A stretch of DNA of 64,000 nucleotides, from NCBI RefSeq assembly GCF_037893015.1, contig NC_133659.1:11711385-11775384 (forward strand). The letters run 5' to 3'. This DNA is from Macrotis lagotis (Eukaryota; Chordata; Mammalia; Peramelemorphia; Peramelidae). The first letter of the stretch is position 1. Every line of letters begins with the position of its first letter. The notes below the pieces were generated by a model. The model saw nothing but the letters and a program-made list of their open reading frames with translations. It did no database searches and was not told the origin of the DNA. Both the position numbers and the translations under genes were made by a program. This document shows positions 60,813-64,000 of the stretch, in pieces.

Positions 60813-63073
60813 TCTCTCCCCCCACCCTCACTCCTGTTTGTCTCTTTCTCTGAAGATGGTTCCAATGAAGATGGACCTCTTCTTCCTAACTCATCTTCAA
60901 CAGGTCTAGCTCTTCAACTCTGAGCAAGTAAATTTATCTCCTTGGGTCTTGGTTTGCTCTACTGTGAAATAAAGAGGTTGGGCTAAATGATCCCTGAGCT
61001 CCTTCCAGCTTCTGATTTGTGATCCTTTTAATGATCTAGTCTTAGAAGGATGCCTGAGCACCAAGAGGTTTTAAGTGACTTATTCCAATGGAGCCAAGTT
61101 ATCAGATGAGCAGAATTGGTTATAGCAACTCAAGAAATTGTTTGCTAAAGTGTCTAGGAGTGACCCACTCTGATAAAATCACAGATTTTCTAAAATTTGG
61201 AAAATGTATTTTTGGTATCAGGGAAAACTCAGTCTCTATGAATGAACATAGTATAGAGTAGCTTCTATAGATACTTTTGCTTAGAAGGTAATGTTCTCAC
61301 CAGAAACTCAGTAATCTAAATTACTTGTATGTTGTGCTTATCTTTTTAATTCAATTAAGCATGATATTATGGTATTTTATGTTTGGGGATTTCAAAATTC
61401 ATGTGTATAATTGGAATTATTAAGATAAATCAAGATAGTATCTTCCATAGCCATCCATACTGGATGGACCAATTCTAGCTTTTATTTGTATCTAGGCATG
61501 TTTACCAAGAACAAATATTTACACTGCATAGATGTATGCCTATTTAAGGATAGACTGCTATGTTAAAATTTTACTACTGCAATCTGGGAAGTCACACTTG
61601 AACGGGTTGTACTGTATGCATTAATAGCTAGGAAACCAAGAGTTTATGTAATAGAGATATGAGAATTAGGGAAGACTGGGACCCCTTAATTTTTCTCTGC
61701 CACTGATTTATACTTGTTTCCTTTTTTTCTTTGACCTTAGAAATGTATGATCTATGATTTAATACTCCACATACCCTATCTTGGATCCAAATTGTTTACT
61801 TTTTTAAATTATGGCTTCTAATTTCCGTATGAACACTTTTTATAATGGATCACATGCAACTGAAGCCATAGAAGCCACTTTTAGAGATGGAGCACCAGGA
61901 AATCATTCAGAAGTAGCAGAAAATGAACCCTCTATACTCAGATGCTTATAATTGTACGTTAGCAAAGAACTTAAAACAAATGATGGGTCCAGTGATTGGA
62001 GCATAGCTAGAGGGAATGCAGGCCATAAGTTGAATAGAGTATTGCCTTAAGTGATGATAAATACAAAGACTTTAGGAATCTAGGGAAATATTTAGGCTAT
62101 TCTATAATGTGGAAAAATAACCTTTGAAGCACCATATTCACAATTAGCTACACCTAGAAATGTTTGATCACAAAGATGAGAAGAAACTAGAGGGCTAGGC
62201 ATTGCTAAGTGGTCATTGAGGTCATTATTGATGTTATTTTGTAATGTAAAGTTGATTGAGTAAAAAATGTTTTCAACAGAATTTTTAGTTTTTTCCACTT
62301 TTAAACGCTATAGTCTATCGTCTACACTCTACTCTACTCTATACATCATAGTATAAAGATGATTCTGGATTATCTAAAGATATTTTTAAAAAAGCAAAAA
62401 TCTATTTTCTCTCATTTCCATTTACTCCCTCCCCTCTCTTACTGAAAAAAAGAAAAAAATAACTCTTTTAAACAAATATTTAGAGTCCAATAAAATAAAT
62501 TTTGACATTGAACTTATTCCCAAAACATGTCTCTAGTTTCTTGAAGGTTATGTTAGAGAAGGATAAGATTTTTCTGGGCCACAAAGACTTTGAGGCCTGC
62601 TTCCTGTCAGATGATACAATAGACAGTAAGCTTCTTGACAGCAGGGGATGTTTCCATCTTGTCGTATTACCGGTGTCTCACACACATTCTAGGTACTTTG
62701 CTAAAGCCTTCCTAAGTTCAGAGAGATTTCACTGACATTTGGACCGAAGGTTGGTGAATTTGGAGGCTATACATAGCAACTTTCAGAGATCAGCCGCTAA
62801 GTCAAAGAAAGGTTAGGGCTACCCTCCATAACTCCTTAAAGTTTTTATGAATTGGGAATCTCTAGTAGATTTTAATATGCAGCCTAACTGGTCTGGCCTT
62901 CTTTTAACTTGGATTACAGTGGTCAAGGGTTAAGGATGTGCCACTGGTAAATCTATTTTACCCTCTCCTTGTAGGACACAAACATCTATCTGGCTGGTAC
63001 AGAAGAAGGTCATATCCATAAATGCTCTTGTTCATATAATGAACAGTACCTGGATACCTACAAAGGTCACAGG
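4939..63073 (+). CDS. DNAI4: DNAI4 (WDR78), axonemal dynein intermediate chain 4; exons 1-14, 3' end outside window
   Basis: This is the spliced coding region over 14 exons: 4939-4961, 17656-17842, 21357-21541, 24709-24821, 29460-29613, 31049-31188, 32212-32364, 36996-37190, 42518-42726 (or its copy 46082-46290), 47087-47173, 51770-51921, 58768-58925, 59921-60042 and 62975-63073. All junctions are gt/ag and all phases agree. The total is 1977 bases, 659 codons with no stop. The human protein is about 848 residues, so some 190 residues of WD40 repeats lie to the right. DNAI4 is the vertebrate counterpart of Chlamydomonas IC138, an intermediate chain of inner-arm dynein f/I1 needed for normal ciliary beating. 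The product has a basic Ser/Thr-rich N-terminus, an acidic middle (about residues 384-420) and WD40 repeats from about residue 425. Recognised by strong resemblance of exons 6-14 to the remembered human sequence. Confidence 0.95.
4970..5145. repeat. GC-rich minisatellite (cccggcgcccccc-type units)
   Basis: Imperfect tandem units of the form cccggcgcccccc, about 14-18 bases each, repeat several times directly after the DNAI4 exon 1 donor. The minus strand is G-rich and could form G-quadruplexes in the non-template strand of MIER1-direction transcripts. Confidence 0.7.
5554..5612 (+). repeat. G-tract cluster with G-quadruplex potential
   Basis: Repeated ggggg tracts separated by cc occur at least six times within 60 bases on the plus strand, in DNAI4 intron 1 just inside the CpG island. 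This fits the usual quadruplex rule of four runs of three or more G with short loops. Confidence 0.7.
6255..6425 (+). mobile_element. CORE-SINE, Mar1-like, partial
   Basis: It contains the block gagctggagagggaaatggc, then caaaccactcc, gccaagaaaacc and an end of the actgaacaa type, which I know from marsupial Mar1 SINEs. The family name is from memory. Confidence 0.65.
9103..9241 (+). mobile_element. tRNA-derived marsupial SINE (WSINE1-type), sense, with poly-A
   Basis: It starts with the gctgggtggttcagtggata box, continues with ccagccctggagccagaagg, and ends with ttgcct followed by a run of about 20 A. The middle is diverged and shortened. Confidence 0.8.
9509..10304 (-). mobile_element. 5'-truncated L1, antisense, with nested SINE
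   Basis: The minus strand encodes an L1 ORF2 C-terminal piece (IPFDPAIPLLGLYPED, TCTKIFIEALFVVAKNW), followed by a 3' UTR. The insertion is flanked by a 14-base target-site duplication, tgaactaacttctt, at 9495-9508 and 10305-10318. A SINE interrupts it at 9965-10062. Confidence 0.9.
9965..10062 (-). mobile_element. Truncated tRNA-type SINE nested in the L1
   Basis: A T-run (poly-A on the minus strand) and the caaggcaatggggttaagtg end of the SINE are present; the tRNA-like head is missing. It is flanked by a 12-base duplication, ctcctggtttct, at 9953-9964 and 10063-10074, which lies inside the L1. Confidence 0.88.
11985..12310 (-). mobile_element. Older L1 3' fragment, antisense
   Basis: The minus-strand reading resembles the ORF2 end of the L1 copies in this window (EEWLNKLSYTIVMESSCAIRN) but is more diverged, with a T-rich left part. 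Confidence 0.65.
12737..12754. repeat. Short GATA microsatellite
   Basis: Four to five tandem gata units are seen. Confidence 0.85.
15110..15157. repeat. TG/TATG microsatellite
   Basis: Alternating tgtgta units with interruptions, about 45 bases. Confidence 0.85.
15569..15735 (+). mobile_element. tRNA-type marsupial SINE, sense, full-length
   Basis: The head reads gggcggctaggtggcacagt and the tail cccattgccttaaataaata. The flanking target-site duplication is agaaaaatcaca at 15557-15568 and 15736-15747. Confidence 0.92.
15740..16085 (+). mobile_element. L1 ORF2 3' fragment, sense
   Basis: The plus strand encodes diverged L1 ORF2 C-terminus (IPLLDFIHKENKEKGKGPN, GLFVVAKHWTLRGCPSIGEW). The SINE at 15569-15735 was inserted at its left edge. 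Confidence 0.8.
17059..17241. mobile_element. hAT-like nonautonomous DNA transposon
   Basis: The ends are imperfect inverted repeats: caggggtggggaa at the left, and on the other strand taggggtgaggaa at the right. Flanking 8-mers (ttctatat and gtgtatat) are partly alike, as for an old 8-base duplication. The interior is noncoding. Confidence 0.6.
17656..17842 (+). CDS. DNAI4: DNAI4 exon 2: basic Ser/Thr-rich N-terminal region
   Basis: The acceptor is a clean pyrimidine tract ending tctgtag, and the donor is gtatgt after CGT. The exon encodes about residues 8-70, dominated by Ser, Thr, Arg and Lys (for example RRMSTTRKVSLSV), with several Arg-x-x-Ser/Thr sites that could be phosphorylated. No domain is seen; it is predicted to be disordered. 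It ends in phase 0 and joins exon 3 in frame. Confidence 0.85.
18702..18736. repeat. (CT)n microsatellite
   Basis: About 17 uninterrupted ct units. Confidence 0.95.
18865..19012 (-). mobile_element. tRNA-type marsupial SINE, antisense
   Basis: A T-run is followed by caaggcaatggggttaagtg, and the far end reads ccacctagctgtcccc. Confidence 0.9.
19385..20055 (+). mobile_element. Old L1 3'-end material, sense, possibly two copies
   Basis: The block with gaggtggcaaagaatgggat and attggggaatggatgaa matches the ORF2 end of marsupial L1. It is followed by two 3' UTR-like stretches (about 19560-19790 and 19800-20055), each with a G-rich block and A-rich end. Confidence 0.55.
20280..20885 (-). mobile_element. 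5'-truncated L1, antisense, with 16-base target-site duplication
   Basis: The minus strand encodes NIFIAALFVVAKNWKSSKCP and WLNKLWYMYVKEHYCSIRNQ, the L1 ORF2 C-terminus, then the 3' UTR and poly-A. It is flanked by agatgcagcaattctt at 20264-20279 and 20886-20901, a perfect duplication. Confidence 0.93.
21049..21202 (-). mobile_element. tRNA-type marsupial SINE, antisense, near exon 3
   Basis: It has the typical caaatggggttaagtggctt start and ccacctagctgcccc end. A short 'ggctt' repeat expands one box (gtggcttggcttgccc). Confidence 0.9.
21357..21541 (+). CDS. DNAI4: DNAI4 exon 3: conserved DEQGNDVTPKPL segment
   Basis: The acceptor is catttatag and the donor gtaggt. The exon encodes about residues 71-132, starting VFDEQGNDVTPKPLFHPDP, a motif I associate with the N-terminal part of DNAI4 and related intermediate chains. 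It continues with a polar stretch ending in GQFTR across the junction. An antisense SINE ends about 150 bases before the acceptor. Confidence 0.92.
21542..24708 (+). other. DNAI4: DNAI4 intron 3
   Basis: It holds a MIR-like remnant around 23200-23380 and a G/A-rich stretch about 22440-23900 that looks like ancient L2-type sequence, but I cannot assign it firmly. A (TA)n run lies at about 24610-24640. No exon is seen. Confidence 0.6.
24709..24821 (+). CDS. DNAI4: DNAI4 exon 4: Ser-rich linker
   Basis: The exon encodes about residues 132-170, a low-complexity Ser/Thr stretch (SSTVSKSSASTSESIGED) followed by YRRDTISSYMG. The acceptor ends gcttaaag and the donor is gtaaga. Phase in is 2 and phase out is 1, both matching the neighbours. 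A (TA)n and GATA/GATG repeat field begins just after the donor. Confidence 0.88.
24838..25120. repeat. Complex GATA/GATG/GACA and (TA)n microsatellite field
   Basis: Tetranucleotide units gatg, gaca, gata and gtag alternate, with a (TA)n run at 24949-24980. Confidence 0.9.
25443..25700 (+). mobile_element. MIR/CORE-type SINE, longer form
   Basis: A tRNA-like head (gcagtggatagagtgctgga) is followed by a ctgcctcagttccctaag box, then atcaaatgattgag and a tail with 'ttgcaaactttaaagtatta'. It resembles the 30075-30345 element. Confidence 0.6.
28661..28806 (-). mobile_element. tRNA-type marsupial SINE, antisense, diverged
   Basis: A T-run is followed by aaggcaatggagtgaag and, at the far end, gctctatccactgcccc. 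Confidence 0.8.
29460..29613 (+). CDS. DNAI4: DNAI4 exon 5: KKEVPKVLTKEELEEKVDIYL segment
   Basis: The exon encodes about residues 170-221, including KEELEEKVDIYLSETDML and the segment LPTVMHSVESEE, which resembles the human protein as remembered. The donor is gtatgt. The acceptor is less clear: I chose the ggaag at 29455-29459 because it is the first AG after a good branch-point motif (ttaac near 29429). A second AG nine bases further on (29468) is also in phase and would drop three residues. Two nearly identical short 'tttagttaatgccaatc' units lie about 250 bases upstream. Confidence 0.85.
29682..29840 (-). mobile_element. tRNA-type marsupial SINE, antisense, just after exon 5
   Basis: A complete antisense copy, with the duplication cataattgtg at 29672-29681 and 29841-29850. 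It starts 68 bases after the exon 5 donor. Confidence 0.92.
30075..30345 (+). mobile_element. MIR/CORE-type SINE, longer form
   Basis: The head is gttcagtggatggagctctg, the middle ctgcctcagtttccttattg, and the tail has 'gtaaagtgctttgtaaacc' followed by an ATT-rich end. Confidence 0.65.
30881..31028 (-). mobile_element. tRNA-type marsupial SINE inserted in the exon 6 splice acceptor
   Basis: A complete antisense copy flanked by a perfect 16-base duplication, attcactttatttttt, at 30865-30880 and 31029-31044. Exon 6 starts at 31049, so the right duplication is now the pyrimidine tract. The SINE end reads ccacctaactgcccc where most other copies here read ccacctagctgcccc. Confidence 0.95.
31017..31021 (+). 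promoter_or_regulatory. Candidate SINE-derived branch point for exon 6
   Basis: CTAAC matches the mammalian branch-point consensus. The candidate branch adenine at 31020 is 29 bases before exon 6. No AG lies between it and the acceptor. The site arises from a G-to-A change relative to the other SINE copies in the window. Confidence 0.6.
31049..31188 (+). CDS. DNAI4: DNAI4 exon 6: LCKNRAGNDLYVERVMQTFNG
   Basis: The exon encodes about residues 221-268. NRAGNDLYVERVMQTFNGAP and KEVQCEKI closely match the human protein as I recall it. This is the N-terminal conserved block before the WD40 domain. The donor is gtaatg. The acceptor is unusual: a SINE insertion ends only 20 bases before the exon, so the branch point must now come from SINE sequence (see findings). 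The phase is 2 in, 1 out. Confidence 0.95.
31746..31897 (+). mobile_element. tRNA-type marsupial SINE, sense
   Basis: The head is ggtggctaggtaacgcagtg and the tail a poly-A. Short flanks agaaaaacagaatca and agaaaaccagaatca look like a slightly decayed duplication. Confidence 0.9.
32212..32364 (+). CDS. DNAI4: DNAI4 exon 7: STSWDLYDTYHS segment
   Basis: The exon encodes about residues 268-319. The TSWDLYD motif is shared with human DNAI4. The remainder is charged and polar (KRLSDGRLERM) and likely flexible. The acceptor has a very strong TGTC-type pyrimidine tract and the donor is gtatgt. Phases are 1 in, 1 out. Confidence 0.93.
32697..32887. mobile_element. hAT-type nonautonomous DNA transposon with 8-base duplication
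   Basis: The left end is caggtgtgtccaacttttag; the right end, on the other strand, is cagggctatccaacctttta. These are terminal inverted repeats. The flanking 8-mer ctttaaag occurs at 32689-32696 and 32888-32895 and is itself palindromic. An 8-base duplication is the hAT hallmark. There is no coding capacity in the 191 bases. Confidence 0.85.
33733..33850. repeat. Perfect 59-base tandem duplication
   Basis: The unit starting ctctcctacatgtctgacaa occurs twice back to back (33733-33791 and 33792-33850) with no difference. Confidence 0.95.
34400..34715 (+). mobile_element. L2-like LINE 3' end
   Basis: Blocks such as 'aagaagcctttcctg', 'aagctcttttaggcaggaac' and the ending 'cttaataaatgtttgtttat' are typical of L2/CR1-type 3' ends. 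Confidence 0.6.
35237..35396 (+). mobile_element. tRNA-type marsupial SINE, sense
   Basis: A complete copy with poly-A. Flanks aagaatgcccctg (35224-35236) and aagaatgtccctg (35397-35409) form a near-perfect duplication. Confidence 0.92.
36240..36465 (+). mobile_element. CORE-SINE, Mar1-like, sense
   Basis: gagtcaggaagactc, gctgtgtgacctcaggcaag, gagctggagaaggaaatggc and an aaaagactgaataa end are seen in order. Confidence 0.75.
36660..36832 (-). mobile_element. tRNA-type marsupial SINE, antisense, before exon 8
   Basis: A typical antisense copy, ending in a run of C (ccacctagccgcc then c-run). Confidence 0.9.
36996..37190 (+). CDS. DNAI4: DNAI4 exon 8: FQKDLFFMERVLMENIFQLKLAAYRQLP segment
   Basis: The exon encodes about residues 319-384. 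It starts with a Ser/Asp-rich stretch and an EEEED run, then the conserved helix with MERVLMENIFQ and LAAYRQLPVLEG. In dynein intermediate chains this region precedes the WD40 propeller. The acceptor ends tattttacag and the donor is gtattt, a somewhat weak site followed by a T/A run. Phases are 1 in, 1 out. Confidence 0.93.
37191..42517 (+). other. DNAI4: DNAI4 intron 8
   Basis: It holds MIR-like remnants (about 38320-38510, 39040-39210, 39740-39870, 41205-41390), a poly-G run near 37965, one antisense SINE (40507-40652) and, from about 39654, the first unit of the 3.56 kb tandem duplication. No other exon is seen. Confidence 0.7.
40507..40652 (-). mobile_element. tRNA-type marsupial SINE, antisense (in unit A)
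   Basis: The copy starts at gtttttttgcaagttaatag and ends gtgccacctagcctccc. Its duplicate is at 44064-44209. Confidence 0.9.
42518..42726 (+). CDS. DNAI4: DNAI4 exon 9, copy A of a tandem duplication: acidic linker and start of WD40 domain
   Basis: The exon encodes about residues 384-453. A Glu-rich stretch (EEFEESEIIEEEPVETTEEP) is followed by NLERLWSFSCDLTKGHNV and SSMAWNKANP, the first strands of WD40 repeat 1. The acceptor is gccttag and the donor gtaagt. Its length, 209 bases, is not a multiple of three, so splicing both this and copy B would shift the frame. Copy B (46082-46290) is the same except for one synonymous GAG/GAA difference that I found. Confidence 0.93.
42891..43151. repeat. 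(CCTT)n / (CTTT)n polypyrimidine tract, unit A
   Basis: About 260 bases of ccttcctt units with some ccct interruptions, changing to ctttcttt at the right end. It begins 165 bases after the exon 9 copy A donor. Confidence 0.97.
44064..44209 (-). mobile_element. tRNA-type marsupial SINE, antisense (in unit B)
   Basis: Duplicate of the copy at 40507-40652, carried by the tandem duplication and not an independent insertion. Confidence 0.9.
46082..46290 (+). CDS. DNAI4: DNAI4 exon 9, copy B of the tandem duplication
   Basis: This is a second full copy of exon 9 with the same acceptor (gccttag) and donor (gtaagt), in the second unit of a duplication of about 3.56 kb. By eye it differs from copy A by a single synonymous base. 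Either copy alone joins exons 8 and 10 in frame; both together do not. It is therefore either a mutually exclusive or skipped duplicate, or an assembly artefact in which two haplotypes were laid end to end. Confidence 0.85.
46454..46719. repeat. (CCTT)n / (CTTT)n polypyrimidine tract, unit B
   Basis: Duplicate of the tract in unit A, with different numbers of units. Confidence 0.97.
46782..46936 (-). mobile_element. tRNA-type marsupial SINE, antisense, before exon 10
   Basis: A typical antisense copy between aaaacaatt repeats (left near 46776, right near 46941), a short duplication. It ends 150 bases before exon 10. Confidence 0.9.
47087..47173 (+). CDS. DNAI4: DNAI4 exon 10: WD40 repeat 1, second half
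   Basis: This is a symmetric 87-base exon (29 codons, residues 454-482) encoding DLLAVGYGQFGF and GMACCWSLKNPM. It carries the last strands of WD repeat 1, ending in the Trp-Ser in place of the usual Trp-Asp. The acceptor is ttctggttttcag. The donor, gtaaaa, is weaker than its neighbours. Confidence 0.95.
47970..48131 (-). mobile_element. tRNA-type marsupial SINE, antisense
   Basis: A long T-rich start, then ggcaaatggggttaagtgac and, at the far end, cgccacctagccgccc. Confidence 0.9.
48132..48262 (-). mobile_element. Second, diverged tRNA-type SINE, antisense, abutting the first
   Basis: A diverged head-to-tail neighbour that lacks the ggggttaagtggcttgccc box but keeps gtctggatttgaag and ccacctagctgcccc. 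Confidence 0.8.
50412..50520 (-). mobile_element. Very short L1 3'-end insertion with 15-base duplication
   Basis: Only 109 bases of L1 3' UTR (ccacccccc then acagaaggca block), flanked by tttgtattcactctt at 50397-50411 and 50521-50535. Confidence 0.9.
51499..51600. repeat. (CCTT)n microsatellite
   Basis: About 25 cctt units, 170 bases before exon 11, on the coding-strand pyrimidine side. Confidence 0.95.
51770..51921 (+). CDS. DNAI4: DNAI4 exon 11: WD40 repeat 2
   Basis: The exon encodes residues 483-533, including WPERVYPS, GVTSLDFS, PNLLAVGFYNGTIAIYNV and PVLDS. This is a full WD40 blade pattern (inner strands VTSLDF, LLAVGF, TIAIYNV). It matches the human order exactly. The acceptor is tttttactcag and the donor gtgaga. 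Confidence 0.96.
52130..53360 (-). mobile_element. 5'-truncated L1, antisense, about 1.2 kb
   Basis: The minus strand encodes two blocks of L1 ORF2 C-terminus (MKNCSKSLLIRDMQIKASLK, then IPFNPAIQLLGLYPEEIM, TCTKIFIAALFVVAKKW), separated by a frame change, followed by the 3' UTR. The boundaries are approximate; no clear duplication was found. Confidence 0.88.
54064..54098. repeat. (GA)n microsatellite
   Basis: About 17 uninterrupted ag units. Confidence 0.95.
55260..55953 (-). mobile_element. 5'-truncated L1, antisense, with 16-base duplication
   Basis: The minus strand encodes CIPFDLAIPLLGLYPEEMM, TCTKIFIAALFVVAKNWKSS and WLSKLWYMYVMEHYYSIRNQ before the 3' UTR and poly-A. It is flanked by aaaatagatgtatttc at 55244-55259 and 55954-55969, perfect copies. 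It is open for about 127 codons, but it is only an ORF2 end and has no gene function. Confidence 0.93.
56740..56774. repeat. (CA)n microsatellite
   Basis: About 17 uninterrupted ac units. Confidence 0.95.
57988..58118 (+). mobile_element. tRNA-type marsupial SINE, sense, internally shortened
   Basis: The head is gggggcggctaggtggtgca and the tail a poly-A. The segment around the gctgtgtggccttggg box is missing. Flanks aaagatggggaatatg and aagatggggtaatatg look like a duplication. Confidence 0.88.
58768..58925 (+). CDS. DNAI4: DNAI4 exon 12: WD40 repeat 3
   Basis: The exon encodes residues 533-586: HIGPVWQIQWVEQD, EILVTVGADGRISKWIIQKG, then CH. This is the third WD blade, with the GPV-W...W opening and the ADGRISKW closing strands. 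The acceptor ends gtattttag and the donor is gtaaaa. Phases are 2 in, 1 out. Confidence 0.95.
59921..60042 (+). CDS. DNAI4: DNAI4 exon 13: linker and start of WD40 repeat 4
   Basis: The exon encodes residues 586-626. A basic insert between blades (LRRTSSDRLKKQTEREKKGE) is followed by ALISRQAPGMCFAFHPR, the first strands of WD repeat 4. The acceptor is preceded by a T-run and then aaaaataaag, which is poor near the AG, but the frame and protein match are clear. The donor is gtagga after AGG. Phase out is 0. Confidence 0.94.
60043..62974 (+). other. DNAI4: DNAI4 intron 13
   Basis: It holds a 370-base (CT)n-type satellite and a MIR-like piece (about 60930-61030). From 61030 to 62970 I see AT-rich intron sequence with no element I can name. 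Confidence 0.7.
60459..60830. repeat. Long (CT)n / TCTG polypyrimidine satellite
   Basis: About 370 bases of tctctc with tctg and tgtg interruptions. A higher-order unit with a cattctgtgtgtgtctctg block occurs twice (near 60656 and 60734). The open frames across it (Ser/Leu repeats) are artefacts of composition. Confidence 0.97.
62975..63073 (+). CDS. DNAI4: DNAI4 exon 14: end of WD40 repeat 4
   Basis: This is a symmetric 99-base exon, residues 627-659: DTNIYLAGTEEGHIHKCSCS, NEQYLDTYKGHR. The final GH begins the next blade. The acceptor ends ccttgtag and the donor is a consensus gtgagt. It is the last exon in the window; about three more are expected to the right, by comparison with human. 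Confidence 0.96.
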
Positions 63074-64000
63074 GTGAGTTAAATTTTATCAGTGTAAAAA
63101 TGATGGAGATGTCTAATTATCTGAAAGGAAGCCTCCTTGTGTGTAACCCACTAACTTAATCATATAACTCTATAACCCTGATGAAGCCTTTCTTCTTTGG
63201 AAGATGACTATAGGATCTGGGCCAAGGCTGACTCCTGATCAGCCTCCATGTGGGGTCCTGGGCCCCACCTAGTGCCTTGCTCTCCTCAGTATTCTATATG
63301 TGATCTCCACATCACAGCATGAAAATCCATCCACAGTGGAGATCTTGATTCATCTTGGGAGATACCTGGTCACCTTGTATGCCCAGAAATCTGCCACAGG
63401 TGTTCTGCTCAGCACACTGGGGATTTTCCTTTAGTATCTTGGCATGCCTGGCAGCCTGGGGGAGTATACAGATTACCAAGTGGTTATCCCTTGCTCTTTC
63501 TACCTGGACAATCCATCTTCTTTCCTGGTTACGCATTCCTCTGATGACACTCTTTATTGCACTTCACTTGTGTCATTCCTTATTTCTGATGAGGTCCTCT
63601 TTGTTCATGCCCCCATGCTCTTCTTACTGCCTTTTGGGTGAACCTCAGCATCCTTTCCAAGTAGACACCCCACACTTCATTTTGTGAATGACTTCTTATA
63701 GACTTATGGTGAAATGAACACCAGAGGGGTTGTGTCTAGCTCACAGATTTTTTTTCAATGGTTAGACAGCCGGAAGACTCGAGTTCAAATGTAGCTTCAG
63801 ATGTTTACTGAGTGACTATTTTCCAATCACTTAAATTCTGTCTGCCTCAGTTTCTTTCTCTGTAAAAACTGGGAAACTAATAACCCCTATGGTCATGTAA
63901 TGTTTGTGACTCAGTGACTCTCGGTGGCCCTGAGTGTTGACTTAATAAAATAGGGGCAGGGCACTTAAATTATGAATTTGAAAGATGGATGAGAACCTGT
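63074..64000 (+). other. DNAI4: DNAI4 intron 14, partial
   Basis: It begins with the gtgagt donor. A MIR-like remnant lies around 63765-63920 (gcctcagtttctttctctgt). No further exon is seen before the window ends. Confidence 0.7.

Noticed and set aside
60366..60923. Open frames of 107-185 codons made of Ser-Leu or Arg-Glu repeats
   Set aside because: They are translations of the (CT)n satellite.

Overview
This is nuclear DNA from a mammal, almost certainly a marsupial and probably an Australian one. The evidence is a large set of near-identical tRNA-derived SINEs with the core 'gctaggtggcgcagtgg ... cagctgtgtggccttgggcaagtcacttaaccccattgccttgcaaaaacct' layout, Mar1-like CORE-SINEs, several 5'-truncated L1 copies with perfect target-site duplications, old L2/MIR remnants and a GC-rich CpG island in otherwise AT-rich DNA. 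The repeat family names are from memory and were not searched.

Layout. Positions 1-3834 are the start of intron 1 of MIER1 on the minus strand. Positions about 3160-5740 are a large CpG island that acts as a head-to-head promoter. On the minus strand it holds the MIER1 start exon (ATG GCG GAG then gtaagc), a likely 5' leader exon with a CGG-type repeat, and a 101-base coding-like exon. On the plus strand it holds exon 1 of DNAI4 (formerly WDR78), the axonemal dynein intermediate chain 4 gene. The rest of the window, to position 64000, is DNAI4. I could place 14 exons whose phases all agree. They sum to 1977 coding bases (659 codons), covering the Ser/Thr-rich N-terminus, the acidic middle region and the first WD40 repeats. 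By comparison with the human protein as I remember it (about 848 residues), roughly 190 residues (the last WD40 repeats) lie beyond the right edge.

The same MIER1/DNAI4 head-to-head arrangement is known in human. MIER1 is a nuclear transcriptional corepressor. DNAI4 is an intermediate chain of the two-headed inner-arm dynein (dynein f/I1) of motile cilia. The two share a promoter region but have no evident common pathway.

The most interesting points are these. (1) A tandem duplication of about 3.56 kb copies DNAI4 exon 9 in full; the two copies cannot both be used without a frameshift, so it is either a recent duplication or a false duplication in the assembly. (2) A SINE sits inside the 3' splice site of exon 6. 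Its target-site duplication rebuilt the pyrimidine tract, and a base change in the SINE gives a perfect CTAAC branch-point motif 29 bases before the exon. (3) A minus-strand exon-like segment in the shared promoter could give MIER1 an alternative N-terminus. (4) A strong-context ATG just upstream of the DNAI4 start opens an overlapping short frame. I saw no novel enzymatic or defence system, and no tRNA, rRNA or CRISPR feature.
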